Assembly (NCBI GenBank): GCA_001556125.1
Contig: LSIG01000235.1
Coordinates: 1-35,925 of the forward strand
Source of the DNA: Rhizobiales bacterium CCH10-E5
GTDB taxonomy: Bacteria > Pseudomonadota > Alphaproteobacteria > Rhizobiales > Beijerinckiaceae
Length of the DNA stretch: 35,925 bases
Direction: 5' to 3'
Shown here: one piece after another, positions 23,663-31,395 of the stretch
Layout: each line of letters opens with the position of its first letter
Position numbering within the stretch: position 1 is the stretch's first letter
Program-made: the position numbers and the translations under genes
The notes under the pieces: generated by a model
What the model was told of the DNA's origin: nothing
Database searches by the model: none
What the model saw: the letters and a program-made list of their open reading frames with translations, nothing else

Positions 23663-23887
23663 ATGAGCGATGTGAATTCAGCCATGGCCGCGCCGGAGGA
23701 CGGTGCGGACAGCGAGGTCGAGGTCATGCTTGACCCCAGGGTGCAGGAATCCATCGGACGATCGCTCAAGGCCCATTACGACGACATCGTTAACGCGCCC
23801 GTCCCTGACAAGTTTCTGGTGCTGCTCGCTCAGCTCGAGGCAACCGAACGTCGCGCTGACGGAGCATCGACCGATGAGCTCAACTGA
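23663..23887 (+). CDS. nepR: Anti-sigma factor NepR
   Basis: 74 residues. The core IGRSLKAHYDDIVNAPVPDK followed by FLVLLAQLE (about 31-60) is the NepR signature: two helices that clamp EcfG or the PhyR sigma-like domain. The acidic N-terminus is probably disordered. The ATG at 23663 follows GAGGG. It overlaps ecfG by 14 bases, so anti-sigma and sigma factors are made in a coupled ratio. Confidence 0.97.
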   Translation: MSDVNSAMAAPEDGADSEVEVMLDPRVQESIGRSLKAHYDDIVNAPVPDKFLVLLAQLEATERRADGASTDELN

Positions 23888-24434
23888 ATTCAAGGACGGG
23901 CTGATCAAGGAGATCCCGAATCTGCGAGCCTTCGCCGCTTCGCTGTCGGGTTCGATCCAGCTCGCCGACGATCTGGTGCAGGATACGCTGCTCAAGGCCT
24001 GGGGCAATTCGGAGAAGTTCGAGCCCGGCACCAGCCTGCGGGCCTGGCTCTTCACTATCCTGCGCAACACCTACTACTCTCTTTACCGCAAGCGCGGCCG
24101 CGAGGTGCAGGACAGCGAAGGCACCTATGCCGAGCGCATGGCGACCCATGGCAACCAGGAAAGCCATCTCGATCTCGCCGATTTCCGCAAGGCGCTGGCC
24201 AAGCTCCCCGAGGAGCAGCGCGAAGTCCTGATCATGGTGGGCGCGACCGGGCTCTCCTATGAGGAGACAGCCGAAATCTGCGGTGTTGCGATCGGGACCA
24301 TCAAGAGTCGTGTGAACCGCGCCCGCACGAAGCTGGCCGAGCTTTTGTCCATTGGCAGCCTCGACGACCTCGGGCCTGACCGGCAAAGCGCCGCCGCGAT
24401 TCAAAGGGTCGGTTCCGAAATCGTCGGGCCCTGA
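23874..24434 (+). CDS. ecfG: ECF sigma factor EcfG (ECF15 group)
   Basis: 186 residues. Region 2 is LRAFAASLSGSIQLADDLVQDTLLKAW (about 17-43) with FEPGTSLRAWLFTILRN. Region 4 is LAKLPEEQREVLIMVGATGLSYEETAEICGVAIGTIKSRVNRAR (about 108-152) with its HTH. This is the sigma factor that reads GGAAC / CGTT promoters of the general stress response. The ATG at 23874 lies inside nepR and has GGAG about ten bases upstream. Its stop overlaps the kinase start (TGATG), so the three genes form one coupled operon. Confidence 0.97.
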   Translation: MSSTEFKDGLIKEIPNLRAFAASLSGSIQLADDLVQDTLLKAWGNSEKFEPGTSLRAWLFTILRNTYYSLYRKRGREVQDSEGTYAERMATHGNQESHLDLADFRKALAKLPEEQREVLIMVGATGLSYEETAEICGVAIGTIKSRVNRARTKLAELLSIGSLDDLGPDRQSAAAIQRVGSEIVGP

Positions 24435-26086
24435 TGCGCCTCGCGCGCTTCCCCACCGTCCGGGGGCGGTTGCTCGCCCTGCTGGTTGCGATCGCATTTC
24501 CGATCGCCTGCCTGACGGCGCTTGCGGCGCTCACCACCTACAACACGGTCATTGCCGCGATCGAGATCGCGCAGGCGCGCACGGCGGACGATTTCGCCGT
24601 GCGCACACGGGTCTGGCATCGGGGCGCGCTGCGCGTACTTCTGAGTTCGGGGGAGCTCATCGCGACCTCTGACGCGACGGCGGAGACGTGTGGCGCCGAA
24701 TCGCGACGCATGCTCGACCGGATCCCAGGCTATCTGGCTGTCCTCTACAGACTGGCCGATGGCCGGACCTGCTTTGCGGCGACGGACCCCGCGCTGACCG
24801 AGACCCGCATGACCGAGATCGCGGCAGGGCTGACCCGGATGCCGCGGTCGGTGTCACGTTCGAATATCCAGCTTCCCCCGGCCCGATTCGACAAGGTGCG
24901 GATCGGCGGCAGCGATCACCTCGTCACGCAGGTCGCTCTCGACGGCGATCCGGTCCTGCGTGACGCGCTGCTCCTCGCCGATCCGGACTTGCTCGATCAG
25001 GTTTTCGAACTCGGCGGCGCCAGCGATGGCGTCAACGTCGCGCTGATCTCGGGAAAAGACACGGTGGTGATGCATCGTGGAGAGGGACGGCAGGACGATC
25101 TGTCCTGGCTGCCTGACGAAAGCACCTTCCCGACCGACGGGCGCCGCTGGGAAGCCCGCAGCCGCGCCGGTCACAAGCGGTCCTATGCCGCGCGTCTGGT
25201 CTCGGCGCCCGATCTCTATGTGATCGCGAGCTTCAGCAACGCCCCGGAGCGAGCAGCCCGGATGCAGTTCCTGGCGCTGCTCGTGGCGCCGATCCTGACC
25301 CTGATCCTGCTCTGCCTCGTCTATCTGCGCGCCATCGACCAGCATTGCGTCAAATGGCTGCGAGGCATCGAGGCGGCGGCCCGGGCCCGCTCGGGCCAGC
25401 CCAATGTCCGAGCCGTCATCGCGGATGACATGCCGAGCGATATCCGCAGCGTGGCGGAGGCTTTCAACACCATGGTCGAGGAACAGGAGGTCCGCCAGCG
25501 GCGCCTCCAGACGGCCCTCGACGACAACCGCTTCCTGGTTCGCGAACTGCATCACCGGGTGAAGAACAGCCTCCAGGTGGTGCAGAGCTATATCGGCCTC
25601 AAGAAGCGCGACTATCGCGACGAGGCGCGGCTGGCGCTTGCGGACGCCGAGACGCGGGTTCACGTGCTCTCGGCCGCCTATCGCTTCACCCTCGCCGATG
25701 GCGAGATGCAGCCGGTGCGCGTCGACCTCTTCATCGAGGATGTGGTGACGATGATCACCAATCTGGTGCGCAACCGCGACCAGTGGGTCAGCAGCCGGCT
25801 CGAAACAGAGGCGACGCTCTCGGTCGACCGGATCATCCCGCTCGGCTTTCTGCTGGTGGACATCGCCTCGCGGGTGCTGCGCAGCACGCCGGGTGTCAGC
25901 CTGACGATCAACGTGCGGGATATCGATGCGACGACGCTGGAAGTCGCGCTCGAGGCCGACCGGACGATCCCGGTCAGCGAGCCGCCGAAGATGTTCGCGG
26001 GGCTCGTCGCGCAGATCGAGGCGGTGCAGGTCGAGAAACCCGAGGGGCGCAGCCTCGGCAGCTGGCGCATCAGCCACGGGGCGTGA
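24434..26086 (+). CDS. Membrane histidine kinase (HisKA_2/HWE type) with degenerate ATP-binding domain
   Basis: 550 residues. TM1 about 13-36; periplasmic sensor about 37-276 with Cys86 and Cys113; TM2 about 278-299; HAMP-like linker to about 350; H-box LVRELHHRVKNSLQVV with phosphoacceptor His374. A kinase follows nepR-ecfG in many relatives and controls PhyR. Here the ATP-binding half is odd: the N-box reads IPLGFLLVDIASRVLRS where IPLGLILNELVTNALKH is usual, so both key Asn and the Glu are gone, and no DxGxG or GLG motif follows. It may lack kinase activity and act as a phosphatase, phosphotransfer protein or heterodimer partner. Start overlaps the ecfG stop by one base. Confidence 0.85.
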   Translation: MRLARFPTVRGRLLALLVAIAFPIACLTALAALTTYNTVIAAIEIAQARTADDFAVRTRVWHRGALRVLLSSGELIATSDATAETCGAESRRMLDRIPGYLAVLYRLADGRTCFAATDPALTETRMTEIAAGLTRMPRSVSRSNIQLPPARFDKVRIGGSDHLVTQVALDGDPVLRDALLLADPDLLDQVFELGGASDGVNVALISGKDTVVMHRGEGRQDDLSWLPDESTFPTDGRRWEARSRAGHKRSYAARLVSAPDLYVIASFSNAPERAARMQFLALLVAPILTLILLCLVYLRAIDQHCVKWLRGIEAAARARSGQPNVRAVIADDMPSDIRSVAEAFNTMVEEQEVRQRRLQTALDDNRFLVRELHHRVKNSLQVVQSYIGLKKRDYRDEARLALADAETRVHVLSAAYRFTLADGEMQPVRVDLFIEDVVTMITNLVRNRDQWVSSRLETEATLSVDRIIPLGFLLVDIASRVLRSTPGVSLTINVRDIDATTLEVALEADRTIPVSEPPKMFAGLVAQIEAVQVEKPEGRSLGSWRISHGA

Positions 26087-26091
26087 CGACG

Positions 26092-26115
26092 CGCCCGGCC
26101 TGCTCAGGCCGGGCG
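26092..26115. terminator. Stem-loop between the convergent kinase and transglutaminase genes
   Basis: Perfect 10-bp GC-rich stem (26092-26101 with 26106-26115), 4-nt loop. It covers the transglutaminase stop codon and starts 5 bases after the kinase stop. No T tract on either side, so efficiency is doubtful. Confidence 0.45.
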
Positions 26116-26982
26116 GTCCACGGTCTCGATCGTGACGCCGACGCCGAGGCCGAGGAACGAACCGGTCAGGCCTGTGAAACTGCCCGCGACCGGAGATGCG
26201 TCCTCCGGGACGCGTGCGACGGCGACGCGAAGCAGCTGCCGGTCGGCGACAAGATCGTTGGTGGGGTCGAACTCGACCCAACCGTCGCCGGGAATGAAGA
26301 CGTCAGCCCAGGCATGGGTCAGGCCCACTGTGGAGACGAGCCCGGCAGCGTCGGGCGTGCGGTCGTGGATGTAGCCGGTGACGAAGCGGGCTGCCAAGCC
26401 CATGCGACGCGCCAGCTCGATGAAGAGCCAGGCATAGTCCCGGCAGGAGCCGGCCTGCTGGCGCAGCGTGTCGGCCGGATGCTGGGTGCCCTCGTCATAG
26501 CGCACCGCATAGCTCAAGCCGGCATGGATGGCATGGGCAAGGTCGCGCAGCAGATGGCCCGAACCCTGGCCGATGCGGGCGCGAAAATCCGTCAGCCAGT
26601 GATCGAGCACGCCGTCGGGGTCAGCGGCCGCGAGATCGAGATAGGGCTGGAGCACCGCGCGCTCGCCTTCCGAATAGACGACCCCGGTCACGGCGGCGGA
26701 GGGCTCGATCTCGGTGCGCGGCAAGGCGGAGCCGAAGCGCTGCACCACCAGTTCGCTGACGATGTCCAGCGTGTCGGCCGGCTCGTCGAAATTCGCGATG
26801 GCGACCGAGTTGCCATAGGCGTCGTGCATCCAGCGGAGCCGGGCGCGCGGCGAGATCGTGAGAGCGGTATCGACGACGCGCAGATCAAAACTGTCGCGCG
26901 GCCGCAGCATCAGGCGGTGCGGCCCGAACTGAACCGGGCCGCCATAGCGATAGGTCGTTGAATGCCGGATGCGCAGATACAT
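26104..26982 (-). CDS. Transglutaminase-like cysteine protease-fold protein
   Basis: 292 residues. The N-terminal beta domain (MYLRIRHSTTYRYGGPVQFG, HRLMLRPRD) is the bacterial transglutaminase N-terminal module. The core has Cys180 (QQAGSCRDYAWLF), His223 (GLTHAWADVF) and Asp239 (EFDPTND), a complete triad. Members are usually proteases or peptide-processing enzymes rather than crosslinkers, and no signal peptide is visible. The ATG at 26982 begins the conserved domain. A strong terminator for the upstream 92-residue gene lies 30 bases before it, leaving very little room for a promoter, so expression may depend on read-through. Confidence 0.87.
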   Translation of the reverse strand: MYLRIRHSTTYRYGGPVQFGPHRLMLRPRDSFDLRVVDTALTISPRARLRWMHDAYGNSVAIANFDEPADTLDIVSELVVQRFGSALPRTEIEPSAAVTGVVYSEGERAVLQPYLDLAAADPDGVLDHWLTDFRARIGQGSGHLLRDLAHAIHAGLSYAVRYDEGTQHPADTLRQQAGSCRDYAWLFIELARRMGLAARFVTGYIHDRTPDAAGLVSTVGLTHAWADVFIPGDGWVEFDPTNDLVADRQLLRVAVARVPEDASPVAGSFTGLTGSFLGLGVGVTIETVDRPA

Positions 26983-27011
26983 GGCGAGCCTGCTGGTTCG
27001 ACGCCGTTTCC

Positions 27012-27038
27012 AAAAAACAAGCCGCCCGAGGGCGGCTT
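27012..27038 (-). terminator. Intrinsic terminator of the 92-residue protein gene
   Basis: Eight-bp stem (27019-27026 with 27031-27038), CGAG loop, followed on the minus strand by TTGTTTTTTGG. About 80 bases after the stop at 27119. Confidence 0.75.
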
Positions 27039-27118
27039 TGAGTGGGGGCACGAGGGATGTGCCTGTCTTGGAACCCGGCTCGACGCAGAATGTTCCGCGG
27101 CGCCGGATGGATTTCTGC

Positions 27119-27397
27119 TTAACGCAACACACGCAACTCGCTGCGCTGAACCTGCGCCTGCTGAGTGCCGCCGATGGCGCGCTTGGTCACGCCGACGGTT
27201 CGCTGCGAGGGATCGACGGCGGCGAAGCGGGTATCGGTCGGAAGCTGACGCTCGATCTTCATCTGCGCGATGGCCGAGGAGCTGTCGGGATTCGTCTCCT
27301 GGAAGCCGGAGCCCATGGTGAGGGCGCCGACGCCCATGGCCATGAAGCCGAAGAACAGGCCTGCGCGCCGAATGGGGGCAAAGCTGTTGGTCAACAT
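27119..27397 (-). CDS. Uncharacterised 92-residue protein with one N-terminal membrane segment and an EcfG promoter
   Basis: I do not recognise a family. Residues 1-11 are short and basic (MLTNSFAPIRR), 12-31 hydrophobic (AGLFFGFMAMGVGALTMGSG), then a polar Gln/Arg/Ser-rich region to the end. This would be a membrane-anchored or secreted small protein, with the C-terminal part outside. GGAGAG precedes the ATG at 27397. The exact EcfG promoter and the strong terminator mark it as a monocistronic stress gene. Confidence 0.7.
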   Translation of the reverse strand: MLTNSFAPIRRAGLFFGFMAMGVGALTMGSGFQETNPDSSSAIAQMKIERQLPTDTRFAAVDPSQRTVGVTKRAIGGTQQAQVQRSELRVLR

Positions 27398-27448
27398 CTG
27401 TCTCTCCCGACGCCAGCGCCGACAACAACTGTCGGCTTCCGGGAAGTT

Positions 27449-27473
27449 AACGTGAGGATGTCAGGCCGGTTCC
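27449..27473 (-). promoter_or_regulatory. EcfG-type promoter of the 92-residue protein
   Basis: Minus strand GGAAC (27473-27469), 16-bp spacer, CGTT (27452-27449), exact consensus, 51 bp before the ATG at 27397. Confidence 0.78.
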
Positions 27474-27528
27474 ATCGGCCTGCCTCTAGGGTCATGCCTG
27501 CCGATCACATCGGCGCGAGGCAGCTCCG

Positions 27529-29337
27529 TCAGCCAACCTCGTCATTGGCGGCGTCGCGCGCTCTGAACAGCCGCCACAACGACTTGCCGAGGCGCCGCGA
27601 CGTCATATGGGCGCCGGCCCGGCGCTTCTCCAGCGTGATCTTGCGATCGTGGAAATCCTCGAGCCCCGGCCGATGGCCGACGCTGATCAGCGTGGCATGG
27701 CCAAGCTCGGCCTCGAACAGGCCGAGCAGGTGGTTCTGGCTGTCCTCGTCGAGGGCGGACGTGGCCTCGTCCATGATGATGATGTCGGGCCTGCGGATGA
27801 CGAGCCGCGCGAAGGCGATGCGCTGGCGCTCGCCGCCGGAGAGGATACGCTCCCATTTGTCGTCGTCGTCGAGACGACGAGCGAGATAGCCCAGTCCGCA
27901 GCGCCGCAGCGCCGCGACCAGCACCTCGTCCGGCACGGGATTGTCGGCCTCGGGATAGAGCAGCACGGTGCGCAGATCGCCCATCGGCAAATAGGGTTTC
28001 TGCGGAACGAAGGCGATCGACTTGCCCCGGGGGACGGCGATCGAGCCTGAGCCCCAGGGCCACAGACCCGCGAGCGCGCGGATGAGCGTGCTCTTGCCCG
28101 TGCCGCTCTCGCCGACGATCAGCACCTTCTCGCCGAGGCCGATCACGACCGAAGCGTCGGTGATCACCGCGCGGCCGTTGCTGTGGGCGATGGAAAGGCG
28201 ATCGAGATGGATGGCGCCGTCGTCGCTCTCCTGGAGCGAGATCTGGGTGTCGCCTTCCATGACCGTTCCGATATCGACGCCTTCCAGCGCCTCCTGCAAT
28301 TCATCGACGCGGGTGACGGAGGCGAACCATTCCGCGAGCCGGACAAAATTATCGACGAACCAGATGAGCGCCGCCTGGACGGCGCTGAAAGCCGCCACGA
28401 CCTGCATCACAGCGCCCAGCGTCACATCACCCGAGAGATATTTGGGTGCGATCAGCAGCAGGGGCACAATCGGGAAGAGGGCTCCGTTGGTGTTGAGAAC
28501 GAGCGCGATGACGCCCTGCTGGCGAATGACGCGCAGCCATGCTGCGACGACGCGCCCATAGCTCTCGCCGACCGCATCGCGCTCGTCGGAATCGCCGCGG
28601 ATCAGCGCGATGCTTTCGGCATTTTCGCGCAGCCGCGTCATTTCCGCCCGGAACAGCGCCTCCATCTCGTTTTTGGCGGCGATCCGGCCGACCAGGGGCC
28701 GACCGGTGACATAGGCCGCGAGAGAGGCCACGACGGCGTAGCCTATGGCCGCGAGCGCCATGTAGCTCGGGATCTCGAACGCGACTCCGCCCAGGGTGAA
28801 GCGCGCCGAGCCGGCGACGTGCCAAAGAATGGCAGCGAAGGTCGCGGCCGTGACGAAGGCGCTGATCAGCCCGATGGCGAACTCGACCAGAGGCTCGATG
28901 GCGAGACGGACATCCTCGGCAATGCGGTATTCCGGCGCCGCCTGCTCGCGCGCGACGAACTGAAGCCGGTAATAGCGCTGATCGGCGATCCACCAGCCCG
29001 CCAGACGGCGGGTAAGGTATTCGCGCCAGCGCATCTGCAGCAACATCCGGCTGATCACCAGCCCGGACAGCGTGAGCGCCGAAACGCCGACCAGCAGCGG
29101 CAACCAGGCTGCGATCTGCCAGGCCGCCCCGGCATCGCGCTTTTCCAGCGCGTCGAAAAACAGCCGGTTCCAGGTGTTGACGCCGACAGCGGTGGCGAGC
29201 TGGGCCGCGACGAAGACAAGAACGGTGAAGGTCAGGGTCCAGGCGCGCAGACGCGTCGGTCCGCTCCAGAAGGGCAACGCGAGGCCAAAGAAGCGGCGCA
29301 TGCGCGACCGTTCGGAGGGGCGCGGCAGATCAGTCAT
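27529..29337 (-). CDS. ABC transporter of the SbmA/BacA-like fused type (membrane domain plus ATPase)
   Basis: 602 residues. The membrane half (about 1-330) has about six helices and the ABC_membrane_2 features NTWNRLFFDALEKRDAGAAW and WREYLTRRLAGWWIADQRYY, typical of SbmA/BacA-like and YddA-like proteins. The ATPase half has Walker A GESGTGKST (about 408-416), signature LSGGERQR (about 497) and Walker B IIMDEATSALDE. Relatives move peptides or affect very-long-chain fatty acids in the envelope. The ATG at 29337 is chosen because an EcfG promoter lies inside the longer upstream reading frame, about 95 bp before it; the Shine-Dalgarno is weak. Confidence 0.88.
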   Translation of the reverse strand: MTDLPRPSERSRMRRFFGLALPFWSGPTRLRAWTLTFTVLVFVAAQLATAVGVNTWNRLFFDALEKRDAGAAWQIAAWLPLLVGVSALTLSGLVISRMLLQMRWREYLTRRLAGWWIADQRYYRLQFVAREQAAPEYRIAEDVRLAIEPLVEFAIGLISAFVTAATFAAILWHVAGSARFTLGGVAFEIPSYMALAAIGYAVVASLAAYVTGRPLVGRIAAKNEMEALFRAEMTRLRENAESIALIRGDSDERDAVGESYGRVVAAWLRVIRQQGVIALVLNTNGALFPIVPLLLIAPKYLSGDVTLGAVMQVVAAFSAVQAALIWFVDNFVRLAEWFASVTRVDELQEALEGVDIGTVMEGDTQISLQESDDGAIHLDRLSIAHSNGRAVITDASVVIGLGEKVLIVGESGTGKSTLIRALAGLWPWGSGSIAVPRGKSIAFVPQKPYLPMGDLRTVLLYPEADNPVPDEVLVAALRRCGLGYLARRLDDDDKWERILSGGERQRIAFARLVIRRPDIIIMDEATSALDEDSQNHLLGLFEAELGHATLISVGHRPGLEDFHDRKITLEKRRAGAHMTSRRLGKSLWRLFRARDAANDEVG

Positions 29338-29431
29338 TTCAGCGTCTTTCGGGAGTGAAGCAGCCGTCGCTTGCCCTTCCGCGCCGGCACGTCCTGTCTT
29401 GTCGCCCGCTGCGCGGGCGTAGGCCTTCCCT

Positions 29432-29456
29432 AACGTCCATACGTCATCGCGGTTCC
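29432..29456 (-). promoter_or_regulatory. EcfG-type promoter of the ABC transporter
   Basis: Minus strand GGAAC (29456-29452), 16-bp spacer, CGTT (29435-29432), exact consensus, in the gap shared with the divergent Crp/Fnr gene. Confidence 0.72.
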
Positions 29457-29557
29457 CCTTGGTGATGACGGGGGCGCGTGAGTTCACCTCCCGCCGCCGG
29501 CTTGCTATGAGGGATGCGGAGTGCCCGTGCCGCCGCTCCGGGAGATCGAAGGGGACG

Positions 29558-30316
29558 ATGACGGACAGCGCCTATCCCAATGGCCGAAACGGCGTGCCCT
29601 GTCTGGCCTGTCCACTGCGGCTGAAGCCGGCCTTCAAGGACAAGACCGACGAGGAGATCCGCTTCATCCAGGCGATCAAGACCGAGCATCGCCATCTGCC
29701 GGCCGGGTCCGACATCATCCATCCGGGACAGCAGGACGCGGAACTCTACACGCTCTTCTCGGGCTGGGCCTTCCGCTACCAGCTTCTGCCCGACGGGCGC
29801 CGACAGATCCTGAACTTCCTGCTGCCGGGCGATCTCGTCGGCCTGCAGGCGTCCCTTCTGAGCGCGGCCCAGCACGGCATCGAGGCTCTGACGGAGGTGG
29901 AGCTCTGCGTCTTCCCGCGCAAGCGCATCTGGGACCTGTTCGTCCACATGCCGAACCTGGCCTATGAGGTGGCGTGGCTCGGTTCACGTGAAGAGAGCCT
30001 GATCGACCAGAACCTGACCTCGGTCGGCCAGCGCAATGCGAGCGAGCGCATCGCCGCGCTGGTGATCTCGCTCTATCGCCGGGCGGAGGCGCTCGGCCTC
30101 GTCACGGATGGTGGTTTCCGCTTCCCGCTCTCGCAGCAGCAGCTCGCCGACGCGCTCGGATTGTCGCTGGTCCACACCAGCAAGACCTGGTCGCGGCTGC
30201 GCAAGGCCGGCCTCTTCGCCATCGCGGAGGGGCGGCTGACCCTGCTGAACCCGCGCCTGACCTCGAGGATGGCCCTGCTTTACGAACGGGAGGTCGCGCC
30301 CCGACCACTGATCTGA
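29558..30316 (+). CDS. Crp/Fnr-family transcriptional regulator
   Basis: 252 residues. The cyclic-nucleotide-binding-like beta-roll spans about 40-130 (PAGSDIIHPGQQDAELYTLFSGWAF, FLLPGDLVGL), then a long dimer helix and a winged HTH at about 190-222 (LSQQQLADALGLSLVHTSKTWSRLRKAGL). The N-terminus has CLAC (Cys15, Cys18) and there is Cys117. FNR needs four Cys for its 4Fe-4S cluster, so this is an incomplete set and the signal is unclear. The ATG at 29558 follows GAAGGGG. It is divergent from the ABC transporter. Confidence 0.9.
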   Translation: MTDSAYPNGRNGVPCLACPLRLKPAFKDKTDEEIRFIQAIKTEHRHLPAGSDIIHPGQQDAELYTLFSGWAFRYQLLPDGRRQILNFLLPGDLVGLQASLLSAAQHGIEALTEVELCVFPRKRIWDLFVHMPNLAYEVAWLGSREESLIDQNLTSVGQRNASERIAALVISLYRRAEALGLVTDGGFRFPLSQQQLADALGLSLVHTSKTWSRLRKAGLFAIAEGRLTLLNPRLTSRMALLYEREVAPRPLI

Positions 30317-30459
30317 AACAAAAGGGGCAGCCCGCGCGTCTCTTGGCAGGCACAGCCGAGGAAAGACCTTGGCTCGGCGGTACACTTGACCCCATATGAC
30401 GCGCAGGTAACGTTCCCGTCCCCCAAAGGTCGCACCGTCGGTCCGACATCAGAGGCCCC

Positions 30460-31254
30460 ATGTCGCTCACCTCCTCACGCCGCCCCGTCCAGGGAGCTTC
30501 GCTGGCCGCTCGTCTCGGGCGTTCCCGCGTGGCTGCGCGGCTCGAGGACGAGATGCGTGTCACGGCCGCGGATCTCGTCGACAGCGTCGCCCAAGCGAGG
30601 CTCAAGGTCGCGACCGTGCGCTACAAGGTCGAGGACGAGGTACGCAGCAAGACCGAGAAACTGCGCTCGCGGGTGAGCGAAGCGCGCACCAAGCTCGGCG
30701 ACGAGGCCCGCTTCATCAAGTCCTGGATCGACAATCCCGCCCGCACCGGCTCGGTGACGCCGTCGAGCCCGGCGCTGGCCCGGCGGATGGCCTCCTATGT
30801 CGATCCCTCACGTCCCGGACCGGTGATCGAGATCGGGCCCGGAACGGGGCCGGTGACGGAAGCGCTGATCGAGCGGGGCATCAGCGAGGATCGGCTGATC
30901 CTGGTGGAATACAGCCCCGATTTTTGCAAGCTGCTGCGCGAGCGCTTTCCGCGCGCGACCGTGATCGAGGGCGACGCCTACGCCCTGTCGAAGACGCTCG
31001 AGGGCCATTTGCCGGAGAAGGCGATCGCCGTGGTCTCGAGCCTGCCGCTGTTCAACCAGCCGCCGGCCAAGCGCAGCGCGCTGGCCAAGGATGCCTTCAC
31101 TCTCCTCGTGGACGGGGCTCCGCTGATCCAGTTCACCTATTCGGTGGTGTCGCCCGTGCCGCGCAAGGGCTCGGGCCTGAAGGCCAGTGTCTCGGACTGG
31201 GTGTTGCGCAACATTCCGCCGGCGCGGGTCTGGATCTATCGCCAGAACGGCTGA
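30460..31254 (+). CDS. pmtA: Phosphatidylethanolamine N-methyltransferase, PmtA type
   Basis: 264 residues. The SAM-binding core has FIKSWIDNPARTGSVTPSS (about 87-105), motif I VIEIGPGTGPVTEAL (about 123-137), LILVEYSPDFCKLLRERFP and VVSSLPLFNQPP. This is the Sinorhizobium/Rhodobacter PmtA pattern that methylates phosphatidylethanolamine towards phosphatidylcholine; KsgA-like rRNA methylases are the main alternative. About 70-80 residues at the N-terminus precede the core, an Arg/Glu-rich predicted amphipathic helix (RYKVEDEVRSKTEKLRSRV) that could bind membranes. The usual length is about 200. AGAGG precedes the ATG at 30460. Confidence 0.85.
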   Translation: MSLTSSRRPVQGASLAARLGRSRVAARLEDEMRVTAADLVDSVAQARLKVATVRYKVEDEVRSKTEKLRSRVSEARTKLGDEARFIKSWIDNPARTGSVTPSSPALARRMASYVDPSRPGPVIEIGPGTGPVTEALIERGISEDRLILVEYSPDFCKLLRERFPRATVIEGDAYALSKTLEGHLPEKAIAVVSSLPLFNQPPAKRSALAKDAFTLLVDGAPLIQFTYSVVSPVPRKGSGLKASVSDWVLRNIPPARVWIYRQNG

Positions 31255-31395
31255 GGCAGGCCGTTCCTGCCAAGGCGTCGCTCGACGGAAAATCGGTTCG
31301 AACCTTCCCAGAAACATACCGGTTGGTAACGCATCTGCGTTATGAGGCGCGGCACGAGCAGCCGACTGTCCAGGCTGCTGCGGAAGGGCCTGCCG

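Noticed and set aside
27070..27096. EcfG-like promoter pair (GGAAC-N16-TGTT on plus, GGAAC-N16-GGTT on minus)
   Set aside because: The plus direction has no gene, and on the minus strand the 27012-27038 terminator lies between it and the transglutaminase gene; both -10 elements deviate.
31295..31304. GGTTCGAACC, resembling a tRNA T-arm
   Set aside because: No anticodon or acceptor stem can be built around it; it is only a 10-bp palindrome.
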